Assembly: GCA_023409535.1 (NCBI GenBank)
Contig: JAEYGZ010000023.1
Coordinates: forward strand, 128,123-192,122
Reading direction: 5' to 3'
DNA: 64,000 nucleotides
Source of the DNA: Bacillota bacterium
Lineage (GTDB): Bacteria > Bacillota > Clostridia > Lachnospirales > Lachnospiraceae
The notes under the pieces are model-generated. The model was not told the DNA's origin and made no database searches. It worked only from the letters and a program-made list of their open reading frames with translations. This document shows, piece after piece, positions 55,388 through 63,993 of the stretch; the stretch's first letter is position 1, and each line of letters starts with the position of its first letter. A program made the position numbers and the translations under genes.

Positions 55388-56314
55388 CTAAATCCTTATA
55401 GGTATCAAATCGTAGTTCGAGCTAAATTCATCAAAAACCATTTTATATACAGGAATATTTAATACTTGTCCTATTTTAATGATTTTATCCTCATAAGTAG
55501 ACACACAATTCATACCTATAAATATTTCTTTTGGTATTGCCGATAGATAAGGCATCCCTTCTGCAATTGCTCCTACCGTACATCTAAACTCGTTTTCATA
55601 ACTCCATGAAAGATGCTTTATATTACCAAAAAAGGATGTCAAAAATACTAAGGTTAGGTCGTCCAATAATATCTGTTTTTTGCCCTCTGCTGATTGAGTC
55701 TCCAATTCTTGAATAATTTTTTTAACTTGCTGATCCATCAAACTAGTAATGTCGATACGCTGTTTGGTATATTGAACTGGAAAGGTATTTCCAGATAGTT
55801 CTGCATTTCCTTTCATATCATACGATACACAGAAGCCTGCATGGTTATTTGCGTAATGTGCCCACATTGGCATTGAATAGACGTTATTAGAGGTTAAAGA
55901 AGATACCTTAACAAAGGCAGAAAAATCATCAATCAACTTTCCTTCATGTACAGATAACCGCTCATATTTTCTTAATTCATCTGTTCTATAAAAATATGCC
56001 TTATTGTCAAATGGATCGTTTAAATATTTAGGATCGGCCATAAATATCTTTTTGCTCTCCAATGTATTTAATTTTTGTTCATTCAAATCAATGCTATCTG
56101 TCAGAGAATAATATTTAAATAAAGTGTCTGGTATGTAATGACGTGTTACCTGATAAATGGTTTTAAAAACTTCTGCCTTATTTGATACTGTGTTGATTAA
56201 AAACATTGCCTTTAGATAATCCATCGGGGTTTCATTGCGCCATTTCTCAATATCAAAATTTTCTTCATCTATTTCTTTTTCTGGAATTGTATAATAAAGA
56301 TCCTCTATTTTCAA
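55388..56314 (-). CDS. DUF2971-family protein
   Basis: A 308-residue protein starting with TTG at 56314 behind AGGAG. The DUF2971 core is clear: LFKYYSLTD, ADPKYLNDPFDNK and MPMWAHYANNHAGFCVSYD, then LSWSYENEFRC. The family is abundant in accessory and defence islands; the biochemical role is not established, though an enzymatic nucleotide-related function has been suggested. It lies among HEPN and PIN genes. Confidence 0.85.
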   Translation of the reverse strand: MKIEDLYYTIPEKEIDEENFDIEKWRNETPMDYLKAMFLINTVSNKAEVFKTIYQVTRHYIPDTLFKYYSLTDSIDLNEQKLNTLESKKIFMADPKYLNDPFDNKAYFYRTDELRKYERLSVHEGKLIDDFSAFVKVSSLTSNNVYSMPMWAHYANNHAGFCVSYDMKGNAELSGNTFPVQYTKQRIDITSLMDQQVKKIIQELETQSAEGKKQILLDDLTLVFLTSFFGNIKHLSWSYENEFRCTVGAIAEGMPYLSAIPKEIFIGMNCVSTYEDKIIKIGQVLNIPVYKMVFDEFSSNYDLIPIRI

Positions 56315-56406
56315 TATTTATCACTCCTATAATTTAAAATGATTATTGCATCTAAACCTTGCACGTTTTGCAAACAAATCCTTATAGCATAAATTATGTA
56401 TGTTTA

Positions 56407-56895
56407 TTACATCCGATAACTATTCCAATTGTTCATACAATATCCTCGAATTCCACCTGCTGGTTGATAATGTGGATATAGTTTTCTATATTCATCTTCA
56501 GCAATTAAAAAATCCATATCATGAAATTGTCCAATATGTGCTAAATACAATAGACCTAAACCCGCAGAACGTGACATTCCTTGATTGCAATGTATAAGAG
56601 CTTTCAATCCTTTCTTCAACCCATCATCAAGAAATTTCATGGTTTCATCAACGATAATAGAACTTACCCAATCGGGATTTTCTACATCAACTAAATTTAG
56701 AATCAATCTGTTACCACGCAGCGCGAATAAATATTCAGGGTGAGATTTTGAACAAGCTCGTCCGCTATATCCTACAGCTTGTCTATGATATGGCTCTTTG
56801 CATGCATGAACCACTACCCATCCATCTTGTCGTTTGACCCCTGTTTCGTAATCTAATTCGTTTCCTATAAATAAATTTTTATATATTTCAACCAT
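56407..56895 (-). CDS. Dual-specificity phosphatase-like protein
   Basis: A 162-residue protein with the cysteine phosphatase signature HCNQGMSRSAG (nucleophile C103, phosphate-binding R109). The general-acid loop probably includes DVENPDW (D70 or D75). It is similar in layout to small DSP/MTMR-like phosphatases that act on proteins, RNA 5' ends or phosphoinositides. The ATG at 56895 follows GGAGGGG; an upstream in-frame ATG lacks this. The partner kinase is not visible in the window. Confidence 0.85.
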   Translation of the reverse strand: MVEIYKNLFIGNELDYETGVKRQDGWVVVHACKEPYHRQAVGYSGRACSKSHPEYLFALRGNRLILNLVDVENPDWVSSIIVDETMKFLDDGLKKGLKALIHCNQGMSRSAGLGLLYLAHIGQFHDMDFLIAEDEYRKLYPHYQPAGGIRGYCMNNWNSYRM

Positions 56896-56949
56896 AATTT
56901 CGCCCCTCCTACTATTAAATGTACCCATTTAAAATTCATACAAGCTCTT

Positions 56950-57546
56950 TCACATTTTAACAACCGTACTCAAATATATTTCCTTCGTTTTTTCCTTAAT
57001 GGGTTTTAAATTGTCCTTGAATTTTACCAGCAGTTTATCAATCTCAATATCTCCAATCAAAAATAATTTGGCATCTCCATGTATTAAAGTACTAAAAGCG
57101 TTTATCTTAAATTGATAATTTCCCTTAGTCTTCTTTGAAATGAACTTATCTTGTTCATTTCCACAGCCTGTCAGATAATCAAGATCATGTTCATTCATAT
57201 TACGCCACTTTTTAATTCTTATCCGCTCTTCTTGTGTGCCGATTGCCTCTAGAATTGTATGGAAAGACGAATCATTTCGTTGTTTGAGTTCATAATCGAA
57301 TCGTTCTAAATTTACAATGGCATGATTTATGGATGTAATTAAAAAAACTTTATCAGCAAGAAACATGCTGCTTTGTTCATTTTCATCCCATGGTGCGTCT
57401 CCATGAGTCTGTTCGAATGCATCTAAAAATCGCCGTCCCTGTTTTATAACAGCTTGGCACCACTGACAGGTATGTACCGCTAGATAACAAAGCTGATCAT
57501 CGGACATGAGCTTTTCTTCTATTCTCTTCTTTGCAGACATATGCAT
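56950..57546 (-). CDS. Hypothetical protein, possible HEPN-like fold
   Basis: A 198-residue, mostly helical protein. WRNMNEHD contains an Rx4H pattern (R-N-M-N-E-H), seen in HEPN-type ribonucleases, but no broader family match is clear. It precedes the phosphatase gene by 54 bases, and they may form a two-gene operon. AAGGGG lies before the ATG. Confidence 0.6.
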   Translation of the reverse strand: MHMSAKKRIEEKLMSDDQLCYLAVHTCQWCQAVIKQGRRFLDAFEQTHGDAPWDENEQSSMFLADKVFLITSINHAIVNLERFDYELKQRNDSSFHTILEAIGTQEERIRIKKWRNMNEHDLDYLTGCGNEQDKFISKKTKGNYQFKINAFSTLIHGDAKLFLIGDIEIDKLLVKFKDNLKPIKEKTKEIYLSTVVKM

Positions 57547-57672
57547 TAGTTCCCCTTTATATCATTTTAAATCTATTTTATCCGATAAACGACATCTATT
57601 TTTATTTATGTTTTTGGCTCTAAGCATTTTTAGCCTTTTCTTTCTTCTTTCTTTTATTATAACCTACTTTCC

Positions 57673-57687
57673 ATTAATGTGAAGTTC
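57673..57687 (+). repeat. Intergenic motif copy d (TTAATGTGAAGTTCAC)
   Basis: It contains the small palindrome GTGAAGTTCAC and matches copy c over AATGTGAAGTT. It lies just after the stop of the zinc-ribbon gene. Confidence 0.35.
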
Positions 57688-57688
57688 A

Positions 57689-58492
57689 CTAAAATGGTTT
57701 ATATATTTCACTTTTCAAATTAGAAAATACAATTAAGCTTTCATCAATCAACTTATTAATTTCTGAAACCTTTATTTTGGTTATATATTTATTATTACTA
57801 TGTATTATGCTATTTCTTAAAATTCTTAAGCTGGCCCATTTATCATAAAATCCTTTTGAGTATTTATCCATTTTGTCACGCAAACTTCCGTTTAAGAACG
57901 ACTCAACTATATCTATCGCTGATTGGATTCCAGCAGTATCATATTTTTCTAAAAAAATCATCCTTCCATATTCCAAAAGGCTTTTCCCAATTATTGTTTT
58001 AAAATAATCATTAAATAACTGTTCAATCAAAGATGCAACTATGATAATATATGGTTTTCTATAATAATTTTTATTTAATACAGATAGCGCAGAATAAATT
58101 GTTACTGCCTGTTTACTGCCCATTATCTTACAAAGTTTTTCTTCATAACTATCGCCAATTTCCAACCAAAAAGTATCATCATTATCTGGATATTTCTCAA
58201 GTATTTTTTCATATTGGTTTTTATACTTATCTAAAGTTGTCTTATCAATAGTAAACTTTCCTTCTTTTATAATAAACTGATATTGATTTTCTAAGTTCTC
58301 TTTATCGCACTTTTTAGATAATTCTAATAAATCTCTTGAAGTGTTTATTAAATCTAATGCATTTAGAGGTGGAAAACTGTTTTCCCAGTCCATAGAAACA
58401 TTACATACCTTGCATTTTAATTCTCTTGTCCCCTTCTTTTCATTATACTCTTGAATATTTCCACATTCCTTGCAAATAAAAATATATCCCAA
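57689..58492 (-). CDS. Zinc-ribbon protein with HEPN-like C-terminus
   Basis: A 267-residue protein translated from TTG at 58492 (AGGAG upstream). Residues 7-33 are a zinc ribbon with CKECG and CKVC. The C-terminal region has RILRNSIIHSNNK, an Rx4H motif of HEPN domains (R-N-S-I-I-H). The central part is helical. It suggests a nucleic-acid-binding module fused to a HEPN RNase. The start codon and the AT-rich codon use suit the island. Confidence 0.65.
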   Translation of the reverse strand: MGYIFICKECGNIQEYNEKKGTRELKCKVCNVSMDWENSFPPLNALDLINTSRDLLELSKKCDKENLENQYQFIIKEGKFTIDKTTLDKYKNQYEKILEKYPDNDDTFWLEIGDSYEEKLCKIMGSKQAVTIYSALSVLNKNYYRKPYIIIVASLIEQLFNDYFKTIIGKSLLEYGRMIFLEKYDTAGIQSAIDIVESFLNGSLRDKMDKYSKGFYDKWASLRILRNSIIHSNNKYITKIKVSEINKLIDESLIVFSNLKSEIYKPF

Positions 58493-58610
58493 TTCATCAT
58501 CTCCTGTAACTCTTTTTCATAATCATGCAGCTTTCGGTTTATCATTTTTTTGTTTCCATATTTAATAAACATTATGAATTTCACTATGTCCAAATCGCTA
58601 TACTACAATT

Positions 58611-59702
58611 TTACCAGTTGTAATATACTTTTCCCATTCCTCCCTCAACCCATATAGGCTCATAAGATATGATCTGTTTATTCTTAGTATCAATAACTAT
58701 TGAAAACATTAATATTGTAACTGTCGATTGCCATGTGGAAACATCCACATGACCTTCACTTGGGTTATATTCAAAAAATTCAGACCAAGATTTTGAACTG
58801 TTAAAATCGTCTTGGTCACCCGAAATATACATTATGAGTTTAGCATCAATTAATATTTTACAGGTAGTTGTACTATCATCCATTTGTACGACATCGGAAA
58901 TTACTATTTTATTTATAACATCTGTTTTATGCAACATAACAGTTCCAAATCCCACTTCCAAACCAACTATTGCATATCCAACCTCATTATCATTAATAAT
59001 GTCTTTTAAATTATTTAAGATCCAGTTGCTTAAATCTATACCCACTACTTGGCTGAGTTGAGGTATTGTCATTATATTTTCATCAATGTGCCTTATAGGA
59101 TCAATATAATCTTTGATGAAGTTAGCTAGTGTATTTTTTATGGTGTATTTCGAGCGATTAGCCACTTGTTTATCATAAAATAAATCTTCATGTAAATTTG
59201 GCTCTTCTCCGAAATCATTTGAATTATTGGAAATAAATATTATTTCTTCATTTGGTAAAATAAACTTTTCAAAAATGGAATCTATTATCAGTTTATCTCT
59301 ATAGCCTGATCCATTGAGCTTAAAGGGTTTCTTTCTGCTTAATTCGTGCATAACAATATTTTTATGTGTTGTTTTTGGATATGGTAATAACGTAAATTTT
59401 TTGTTTCTCAGCATATCATTCAAATAATCGGCATAAGACTCTACTTGAAGATCAATATCAAAAAAAAGAAAATCCATGTTCCGACCTAATAATAGAGGCT
59501 TAATCTTGGATATTGATTTTTCATAGGATATTAGTTGACCTTCGAATTGTTCTTTATATTTATTTCTTAGCTCATCGTAAACAACTTCTGGAATAAAAAT
59601 CTCAAAAGGTATTTTTTTTGAATAATCAAAAAGCATTTTAAAATTTGCACTCTTCATATAAAAATCGCTTACAATAATGCTTGTGTCTAAAATTATGTTC
59701 AT
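58611..59702 (-). CDS. PIN-domain protein (DUF4935-like)
   Basis: A 363-residue protein. Residues 1-165 form a PIN nuclease domain: MNIILDTSIIVSDF (first acidic residue D6), PEVVYDELRNKY, RDKLIIDSIFE, and ISNNSNDFG (last acidic site). The remaining 200 residues are a beta-rich C-terminal domain. PIN domains are Mg-dependent RNases, often toxins; this long form is typical of defence islands rather than of VapC. AAGGAG precedes the ATG. Motif copy f lies just upstream. Confidence 0.82.
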   Translation of the reverse strand: MNIILDTSIIVSDFYMKSANFKMLFDYSKKIPFEIFIPEVVYDELRNKYKEQFEGQLISYEKSISKIKPLLLGRNMDFLFFDIDLQVESYADYLNDMLRNKKFTLLPYPKTTHKNIVMHELSRKKPFKLNGSGYRDKLIIDSIFEKFILPNEEIIFISNNSNDFGEEPNLHEDLFYDKQVANRSKYTIKNTLANFIKDYIDPIRHIDENIMTIPQLSQVVGIDLSNWILNNLKDIINDNEVGYAIVGLEVGFGTVMLHKTDVINKIVISDVVQMDDSTTTCKILIDAKLIMYISGDQDDFNSSKSWSEFFEYNPSEGHVDVSTWQSTVTILMFSIVIDTKNKQIISYEPIWVEGGMGKVYYNW

Positions 59703-59747
59703 ATAATTTCTCCTTCATATGAATTATCCATCAATATAGACCATCTC

Positions 59748-59782
59748 ATAACTTCCCATTATTGCTAATATCTGTAGTTCAT
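59748..59782 (-). repeat. Intergenic motif copy f (35 bp)
   Basis: On the minus strand ATGAACTACAGAT, then ATTAGCAATAATGGGAAGTT; nearly the same as 54185-54220. It lies 46 bases before the PIN gene start. Confidence 0.6.
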
Positions 59783-59784
59783 AT

Positions 59785-59990
59785 GTTCTCACATGGCAAG
59801 AAACGGCTTTCAGGTCGCATCGACATTATGGATAACATTTATAGCATTTCAAGGATTACAATGTGGCATCATTCCACTGTTTCCATAGTAATAGGGCATT
59901 TTGTATTTCAAATCGCGTTGAGCATTCACGGAAACATATTAACAACAACTTGACCCCTTTTTGCCCTTTCGGTCGAACGAAGAAACATAT
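59785..59990. other. Higher-GC noncoding insert
   Basis: This gap after the metallophosphoesterase gene is visibly less AT-rich than its neighbours. Short open frames exist on both strands (one minus frame reads SFDRKGKKGSSCC then stop), but none has a ribosome site. It may be the remains of an insertion element. Confidence 0.35.
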
Positions 59991-59997
59991 CTATCAT

Positions 59998-62682
59998 CTA
60001 CTTATCGTCAATTTCGATAATGAGAGTATCGTCAATCATGTCTTCAATTCTGCTTGCCTCCTTGATGTGATTAACAAAATTATAATTTAGCAGTTCCTCA
60101 TTCCATATACGAACAATGCTTTTTTCAGCAACATACTGCAGGCTTTTAATTATTCTTGAAATCTTATACAGGTAGCTACCTTCATCATACATGGAACTTT
60201 CATCTCCCCATTCCTCCAATTGGCTAGAGTACTGTAGGGAAGGCATATTTAAGCATAACTCCTTTTCACGTCTTGTATAATTACTATACAATAGTTTACA
60301 AGACTTCTGTGATTCAAGTAACGCCTTGAAATCCTTGTAAACAATTCTGGATGTCGTGTCATATGCAAAGTAAGGTGTAACCTTACCATCTGTTGGATTA
60401 ACAAACAAGTGGCAATATGAAAATGATTCAAAATTTCCCGGTTTCTCTACATCTACTATGCAGCCATGAATCTTTCCTGATCCTCCAAGATTTTTTACGA
60501 ACTGGGAAATTTCCTTCTGCCCTCCCGTATATCGATCTAGCAGCTGGTGAACATTCTCTGTATAGTTATCAAGAGTAGCATAATAATATTTTAAATCCTC
60601 CAGGTTATTCCGTAGCAACTTGCCTGGTCTACCTCCATTTAAAAAATAAAGATATTTATTCTTCGACTGCTTGGAATATAAACAATAGAGAAAGAATATA
60701 TACTTTCCATTCTTCTTTATCATGTAAATCCGTCCATCGTCTCTTCCGAATGACATCTTTACCAACTTGCCCTTATTGAAATCAGAATACTGACTCTTTG
60801 TAATTTCATGAATACCATCTTCTAGATATGCAAAAATGTCATATTCATTATCAATATAGAAGTACTTAAGTCCGATTGTTTCTGTGTTATAACCAATTTG
60901 ATTATCTGCATAAACCGCCTTTTTATTGCTGATATCAAAATAATTCTGATGTGTATGTCCGTTTATGTAAATCCAGTTAGGATTATGGGAGTCTGTATTC
61001 CAGTCCCATTTCTGCATATGTGTAAGCACTATTATCCTACTATGAGGAAGAGCCATTAACAATTTCCGATATATGTCATCAAATCTACGAGCTTCAGAAA
61101 TATCTCTTTGAAATGCCGCTTCCGCAGTTTCAGCTTCCTCAAAAGATTTTCCATAACGCATATTCACAGCATTATATTTATCATTTAAGCCGCTAAATCC
61201 AATGCCACCTAGAACTGCTATTGAGCACTCTTCTGCCAGTTCTCTTATTTGATTTACGCTAAGTTCAAGAATTTTATCTTCGCTAATTATGAAGTGCTGT
61301 TGTCGGTTCTTCACCAAAAGAAAGTCATTTTGCAGGAATGTGATCCCCAGTCCTTTAAAGTAATCGCGATATACCTGGATATTGTTCTCCATTTCATCCC
61401 ACGGATCCCAAAGTTCATGATTGCCTAGGATAACTACAATCTTTTTTGGCTTCCAAAAAAGAACCAGTTCCTCAAAAAATGTTTTTGCAATCTCAAATTC
61501 AGAAGAAGTATCTCCCGCAATTAGGAGATAGCTATCATAAGGAACGGTTCCCACCGATTCCAGCATTTTGCGTGCCAGGAATTTAACATACGATCTAGTT
61601 TCTTCCTTTGTTGCTCTCTGTTTAAATTTATGTAAAACCCTATGGCACAGATGAATGTCGCTCACATAAAAAAATGGTATGTGATCTTTATCGAATCTTT
61701 CATATCCATCTTCATCCACTGGTTTCGGATAATTGAGGCCTGTTAGAAGACAGATTTCATTTTTCTCCACCTCAGTTAATTCAATATCCTCTATACGTTT
61801 TTTCAGTCCTTCGAAATAACTACCATCAAACAGTCCTTGTTCTGCCAAAACGTCTTGATGAATCACTGCTCCTTCAATATTGTATTGCTTTAGGTCAATG
61901 CCATTAAATTTATATGTACGTAATTCTGCATCATACAGATTGCCATCCAAAAAGCTATAAAATTCATCAAAGTTTCGGAATTCCACCTTAACAGTATATG
62001 ATTTATCAATTAGTCTACAATCATCCAAAGTGGATGGTCTGCTATCATATACCACCTTTATTTTTATCGTGAATAAACCAGCATCCGAATTGTATAGTTT
62101 ACTAAAGATATTGATTTTCCCTTGAGATTTCTGATAATCTAAAATCTCTTGATTCTGCTTTATACTCTCAGACAAGTACTGAGAAGCTGAGAAGTCTTTC
62201 TTAATACCAGTCAAGCAAATAAGTATACCTTTTCGACAATCAGGCATATACATTAACCATTCTATGTTAAATTCAACTATACTCTTAAGAAGCTGCGCAG
62301 GGGTTTCTTCATTTAATATTTCATATCTTCTTTCATGAGGAACATAATATAAAGTCCCTGGCTTCTTTGTTACTGCAAGCAAACATATTTCTCTTGTTCT
62401 CCAATTATCCGGAACATAATTAAGTAGATCCGGATTAGTCTGAACAGCCAACAAACACATTTTTATGGTAAAAAACTTACTTGGAACATATCGAAATACA
62501 TTTCCATTCTTTTTAACAGCAACTAAACAAGTTTTTTTATCAATGCATGTTTTGGATGCATATAGTAGTGCCTTGGGATTTTGATTGATAGCTACTTTGC
62601 ACATTTCTGGCGTTTGATCCTTTTTATATATCTGTTTTAATAAAAGACCATCTTTTTTCAGTTTTTTCAAAATGGAGTTCAC
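59998..62682 (-). CDS. DUF4116-repeat metallophosphoesterase
   Basis: An 894-residue protein starting with GTG (GGAGGTGA upstream). Residues about 20-175 are repeats of the form CxxAVxxNPxxLxYVPxxxxT (DUF4116-like), e.g. CLLAVQTNPDLLNYVPDNW. After a beta-rich linker, residues about 345-620 form a calcineurin-like phosphoesterase: YVSDIHLCHR, IAGDTSS, ILGNHELWD, VLTHMQ and INGHTHQNYF give the five metal-binding motifs. A C-terminal region of about 280 residues is unassigned. With 50633-52522 it is one of two proteins that join the same kind of repeats to different hydrolases. Confidence 0.85.
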   Translation of the reverse strand: MNSILKKLKKDGLLLKQIYKKDQTPEMCKVAINQNPKALLYASKTCIDKKTCLVAVKKNGNVFRYVPSKFFTIKMCLLAVQTNPDLLNYVPDNWRTREICLLAVTKKPGTLYYVPHERRYEILNEETPAQLLKSIVEFNIEWLMYMPDCRKGILICLTGIKKDFSASQYLSESIKQNQEILDYQKSQGKINIFSKLYNSDAGLFTIKIKVVYDSRPSTLDDCRLIDKSYTVKVEFRNFDEFYSFLDGNLYDAELRTYKFNGIDLKQYNIEGAVIHQDVLAEQGLFDGSYFEGLKKRIEDIELTEVEKNEICLLTGLNYPKPVDEDGYERFDKDHIPFFYVSDIHLCHRVLHKFKQRATKEETRSYVKFLARKMLESVGTVPYDSYLLIAGDTSSEFEIAKTFFEELVLFWKPKKIVVILGNHELWDPWDEMENNIQVYRDYFKGLGITFLQNDFLLVKNRQQHFIISEDKILELSVNQIRELAEECSIAVLGGIGFSGLNDKYNAVNMRYGKSFEEAETAEAAFQRDISEARRFDDIYRKLLMALPHSRIIVLTHMQKWDWNTDSHNPNWIYINGHTHQNYFDISNKKAVYADNQIGYNTETIGLKYFYIDNEYDIFAYLEDGIHEITKSQYSDFNKGKLVKMSFGRDDGRIYMIKKNGKYIFFLYCLYSKQSKNKYLYFLNGGRPGKLLRNNLEDLKYYYATLDNYTENVHQLLDRYTGGQKEISQFVKNLGGSGKIHGCIVDVEKPGNFESFSYCHLFVNPTDGKVTPYFAYDTTSRIVYKDFKALLESQKSCKLLYSNYTRREKELCLNMPSLQYSSQLEEWGDESSMYDEGSYLYKISRIIKSLQYVAEKSIVRIWNEELLNYNFVNHIKEASRIEDMIDDTLIIEIDDK

Positions 62683-62800
62683 CCCAAGTCACCTCCAATT
62701 ACTTTTGATTAGAATTTTTCGTAAACTATTATTTTGCGCATTCTTATAAACCATTTATTTTTTTGCCTTTGAGTTTATACGACTACACTTTTTTACCAAT

Positions 62801-62850
62801 TCCAACAATATATTTTTAATAAATATTGATATATTAAACTACCTTTAAGA
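62801..62850. repeat. 50-bp AT-rich direct repeat, copy 2
   Basis: Matches 54710-54759 (core TAATAAATATTGATATATTA; CTTTAA after it). It lies 119 bases upstream of the GTG start of the DUF4116-metallophosphoesterase gene. Confidence 0.55.
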
Positions 62851-62953
62851 AAATCACATTTTATTATATAACAGCTTTGTATATGATATTTTGGAGTAAA
62901 CAAATAGTCAATGCCGCTATGCAGCTGACGCATCAAAACAAATATTTTATCGG

Positions 62954-63646
62954 TTATCTAAATTCAATAATATCATTAAAAATAAAATGGACTTTATCAA
63001 TTACCTTATTAATATGAAAATGGCCACAGAACCACTTATTATAACTTAATCTATTCTCAATCTTATCAAGCCATTCTTCAGTTGCGGCATCAATTTCGGC
63101 TTGATTAATGGATTGCAGTAATGCCTCATACGGCTTATACTTTAATGGGCATGTATGAGTTAATATAGCATCTATTTGCCAATCGCTTTTATTAAGAACA
63201 CTTTCAACGATTTCTTTGGACAAATCTGATGGTTGCTCATCAGCCCACCACTGATAACCATGAGTAAGGCGATATCCTTTATCTACGCTATATGCCCCAC
63301 CAATTACAAGTGTTTTTATTGCATCAAGAGTATATATTTCACCATCTTCAGCAAAGATTAAATCAGGGTAAGCAGGTTCAATTAAGGCTTTACCACCCAT
63401 GTAATCTAACTCAATATAGGAGGGTATGTTTTGAGGCCGGTTTTCGTGATTTCCATGAATACAGAAGAAGGTAATTGGTATATCTGATAATAACTTTTTA
63501 GTGTATATATCATGGCTGTCACCGTGATAATTTATGCCGGCATCGCCTAATATAATCATGATATCTTCTTTTGCTGTATCCCATGTTTCACAAAATTTTT
63601 TAATCCTATTAAAATCTCCATGAGTGTCGCCAGTTATAAATATCAT
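62954..63646 (-). CDS. Calcineurin-like metallophosphoesterase
   Basis: A 230-residue enzyme consisting of a single phosphoesterase domain. All motifs are present: GDTHGD (6-11), ILGDAG, HGNHENR, a LTHTCP histidine and CGHFHI. It resembles stand-alone bacterial phosphoesterases that hydrolyse cyclic nucleotides, phosphodiesters or dinucleotides. The substrate is unknown. It has a weak AGGACC site before the ATG. Confidence 0.88.
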   Translation of the reverse strand: MIFITGDTHGDFNRIKKFCETWDTAKEDIMIILGDAGINYHGDSHDIYTKKLLSDIPITFFCIHGNHENRPQNIPSYIELDYMGGKALIEPAYPDLIFAEDGEIYTLDAIKTLVIGGAYSVDKGYRLTHGYQWWADEQPSDLSKEIVESVLNKSDWQIDAILTHTCPLKYKPYEALLQSINQAEIDAATEEWLDKIENRLSYNKWFCGHFHINKVIDKVHFIFNDIIEFR

Positions 63647-63993
63647 ATGATTGATTCAGGTCCTTTCTTATAAATAGAATTATTTGCAACGAATCGTAAT
63701 AATTATGGAACGTGGAAAATTAAAGTAAACCGAAAGAAAGAAATATCATTGATTCAGGTCGCCATATAGCAGAATCATGAGAAAATGTATATTTATTCGC
63801 GAAAAAGCAGATCGTCACATATATATTCATTTTTTATCAAATCATCCCATGGATATAATAATGGTCTTAATTTAGTAAACGGTAAACCATGCGTACATTA
63901 CCTCTGAGTTCAATTCATGAGATAATATCGTAAAAAGTGTAAAAAGTTGTACTAGTTTTTACACTTTACACGAAACTCACTAAGGAGGTTCTC
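63647..63993. other. Intergenic region at the right edge
   Basis: About 350 bases with no supported gene. It contains a 12-bp inverted repeat at 63934-63967 (AAAGTGTAAAAA and complement, 10-base loop) with a direct GTAAAAAGT pair, a possible operator for the gene that starts at 63994. Confidence 0.5.

Noticed and set aside
50471..59782. Integron-type attC sites between the island genes
   Set aside because: The motifs lack the paired GTTRRRY/RYYYAAC boxes at a fixed spacing, occur in both orientations, and no integron integrase is visible.
63934..63967. Inverted repeat as a terminator
   Set aside because: The nearest gene to its left is transcribed away from it; the repeat lies just before a start codon, so an operator role fits better.
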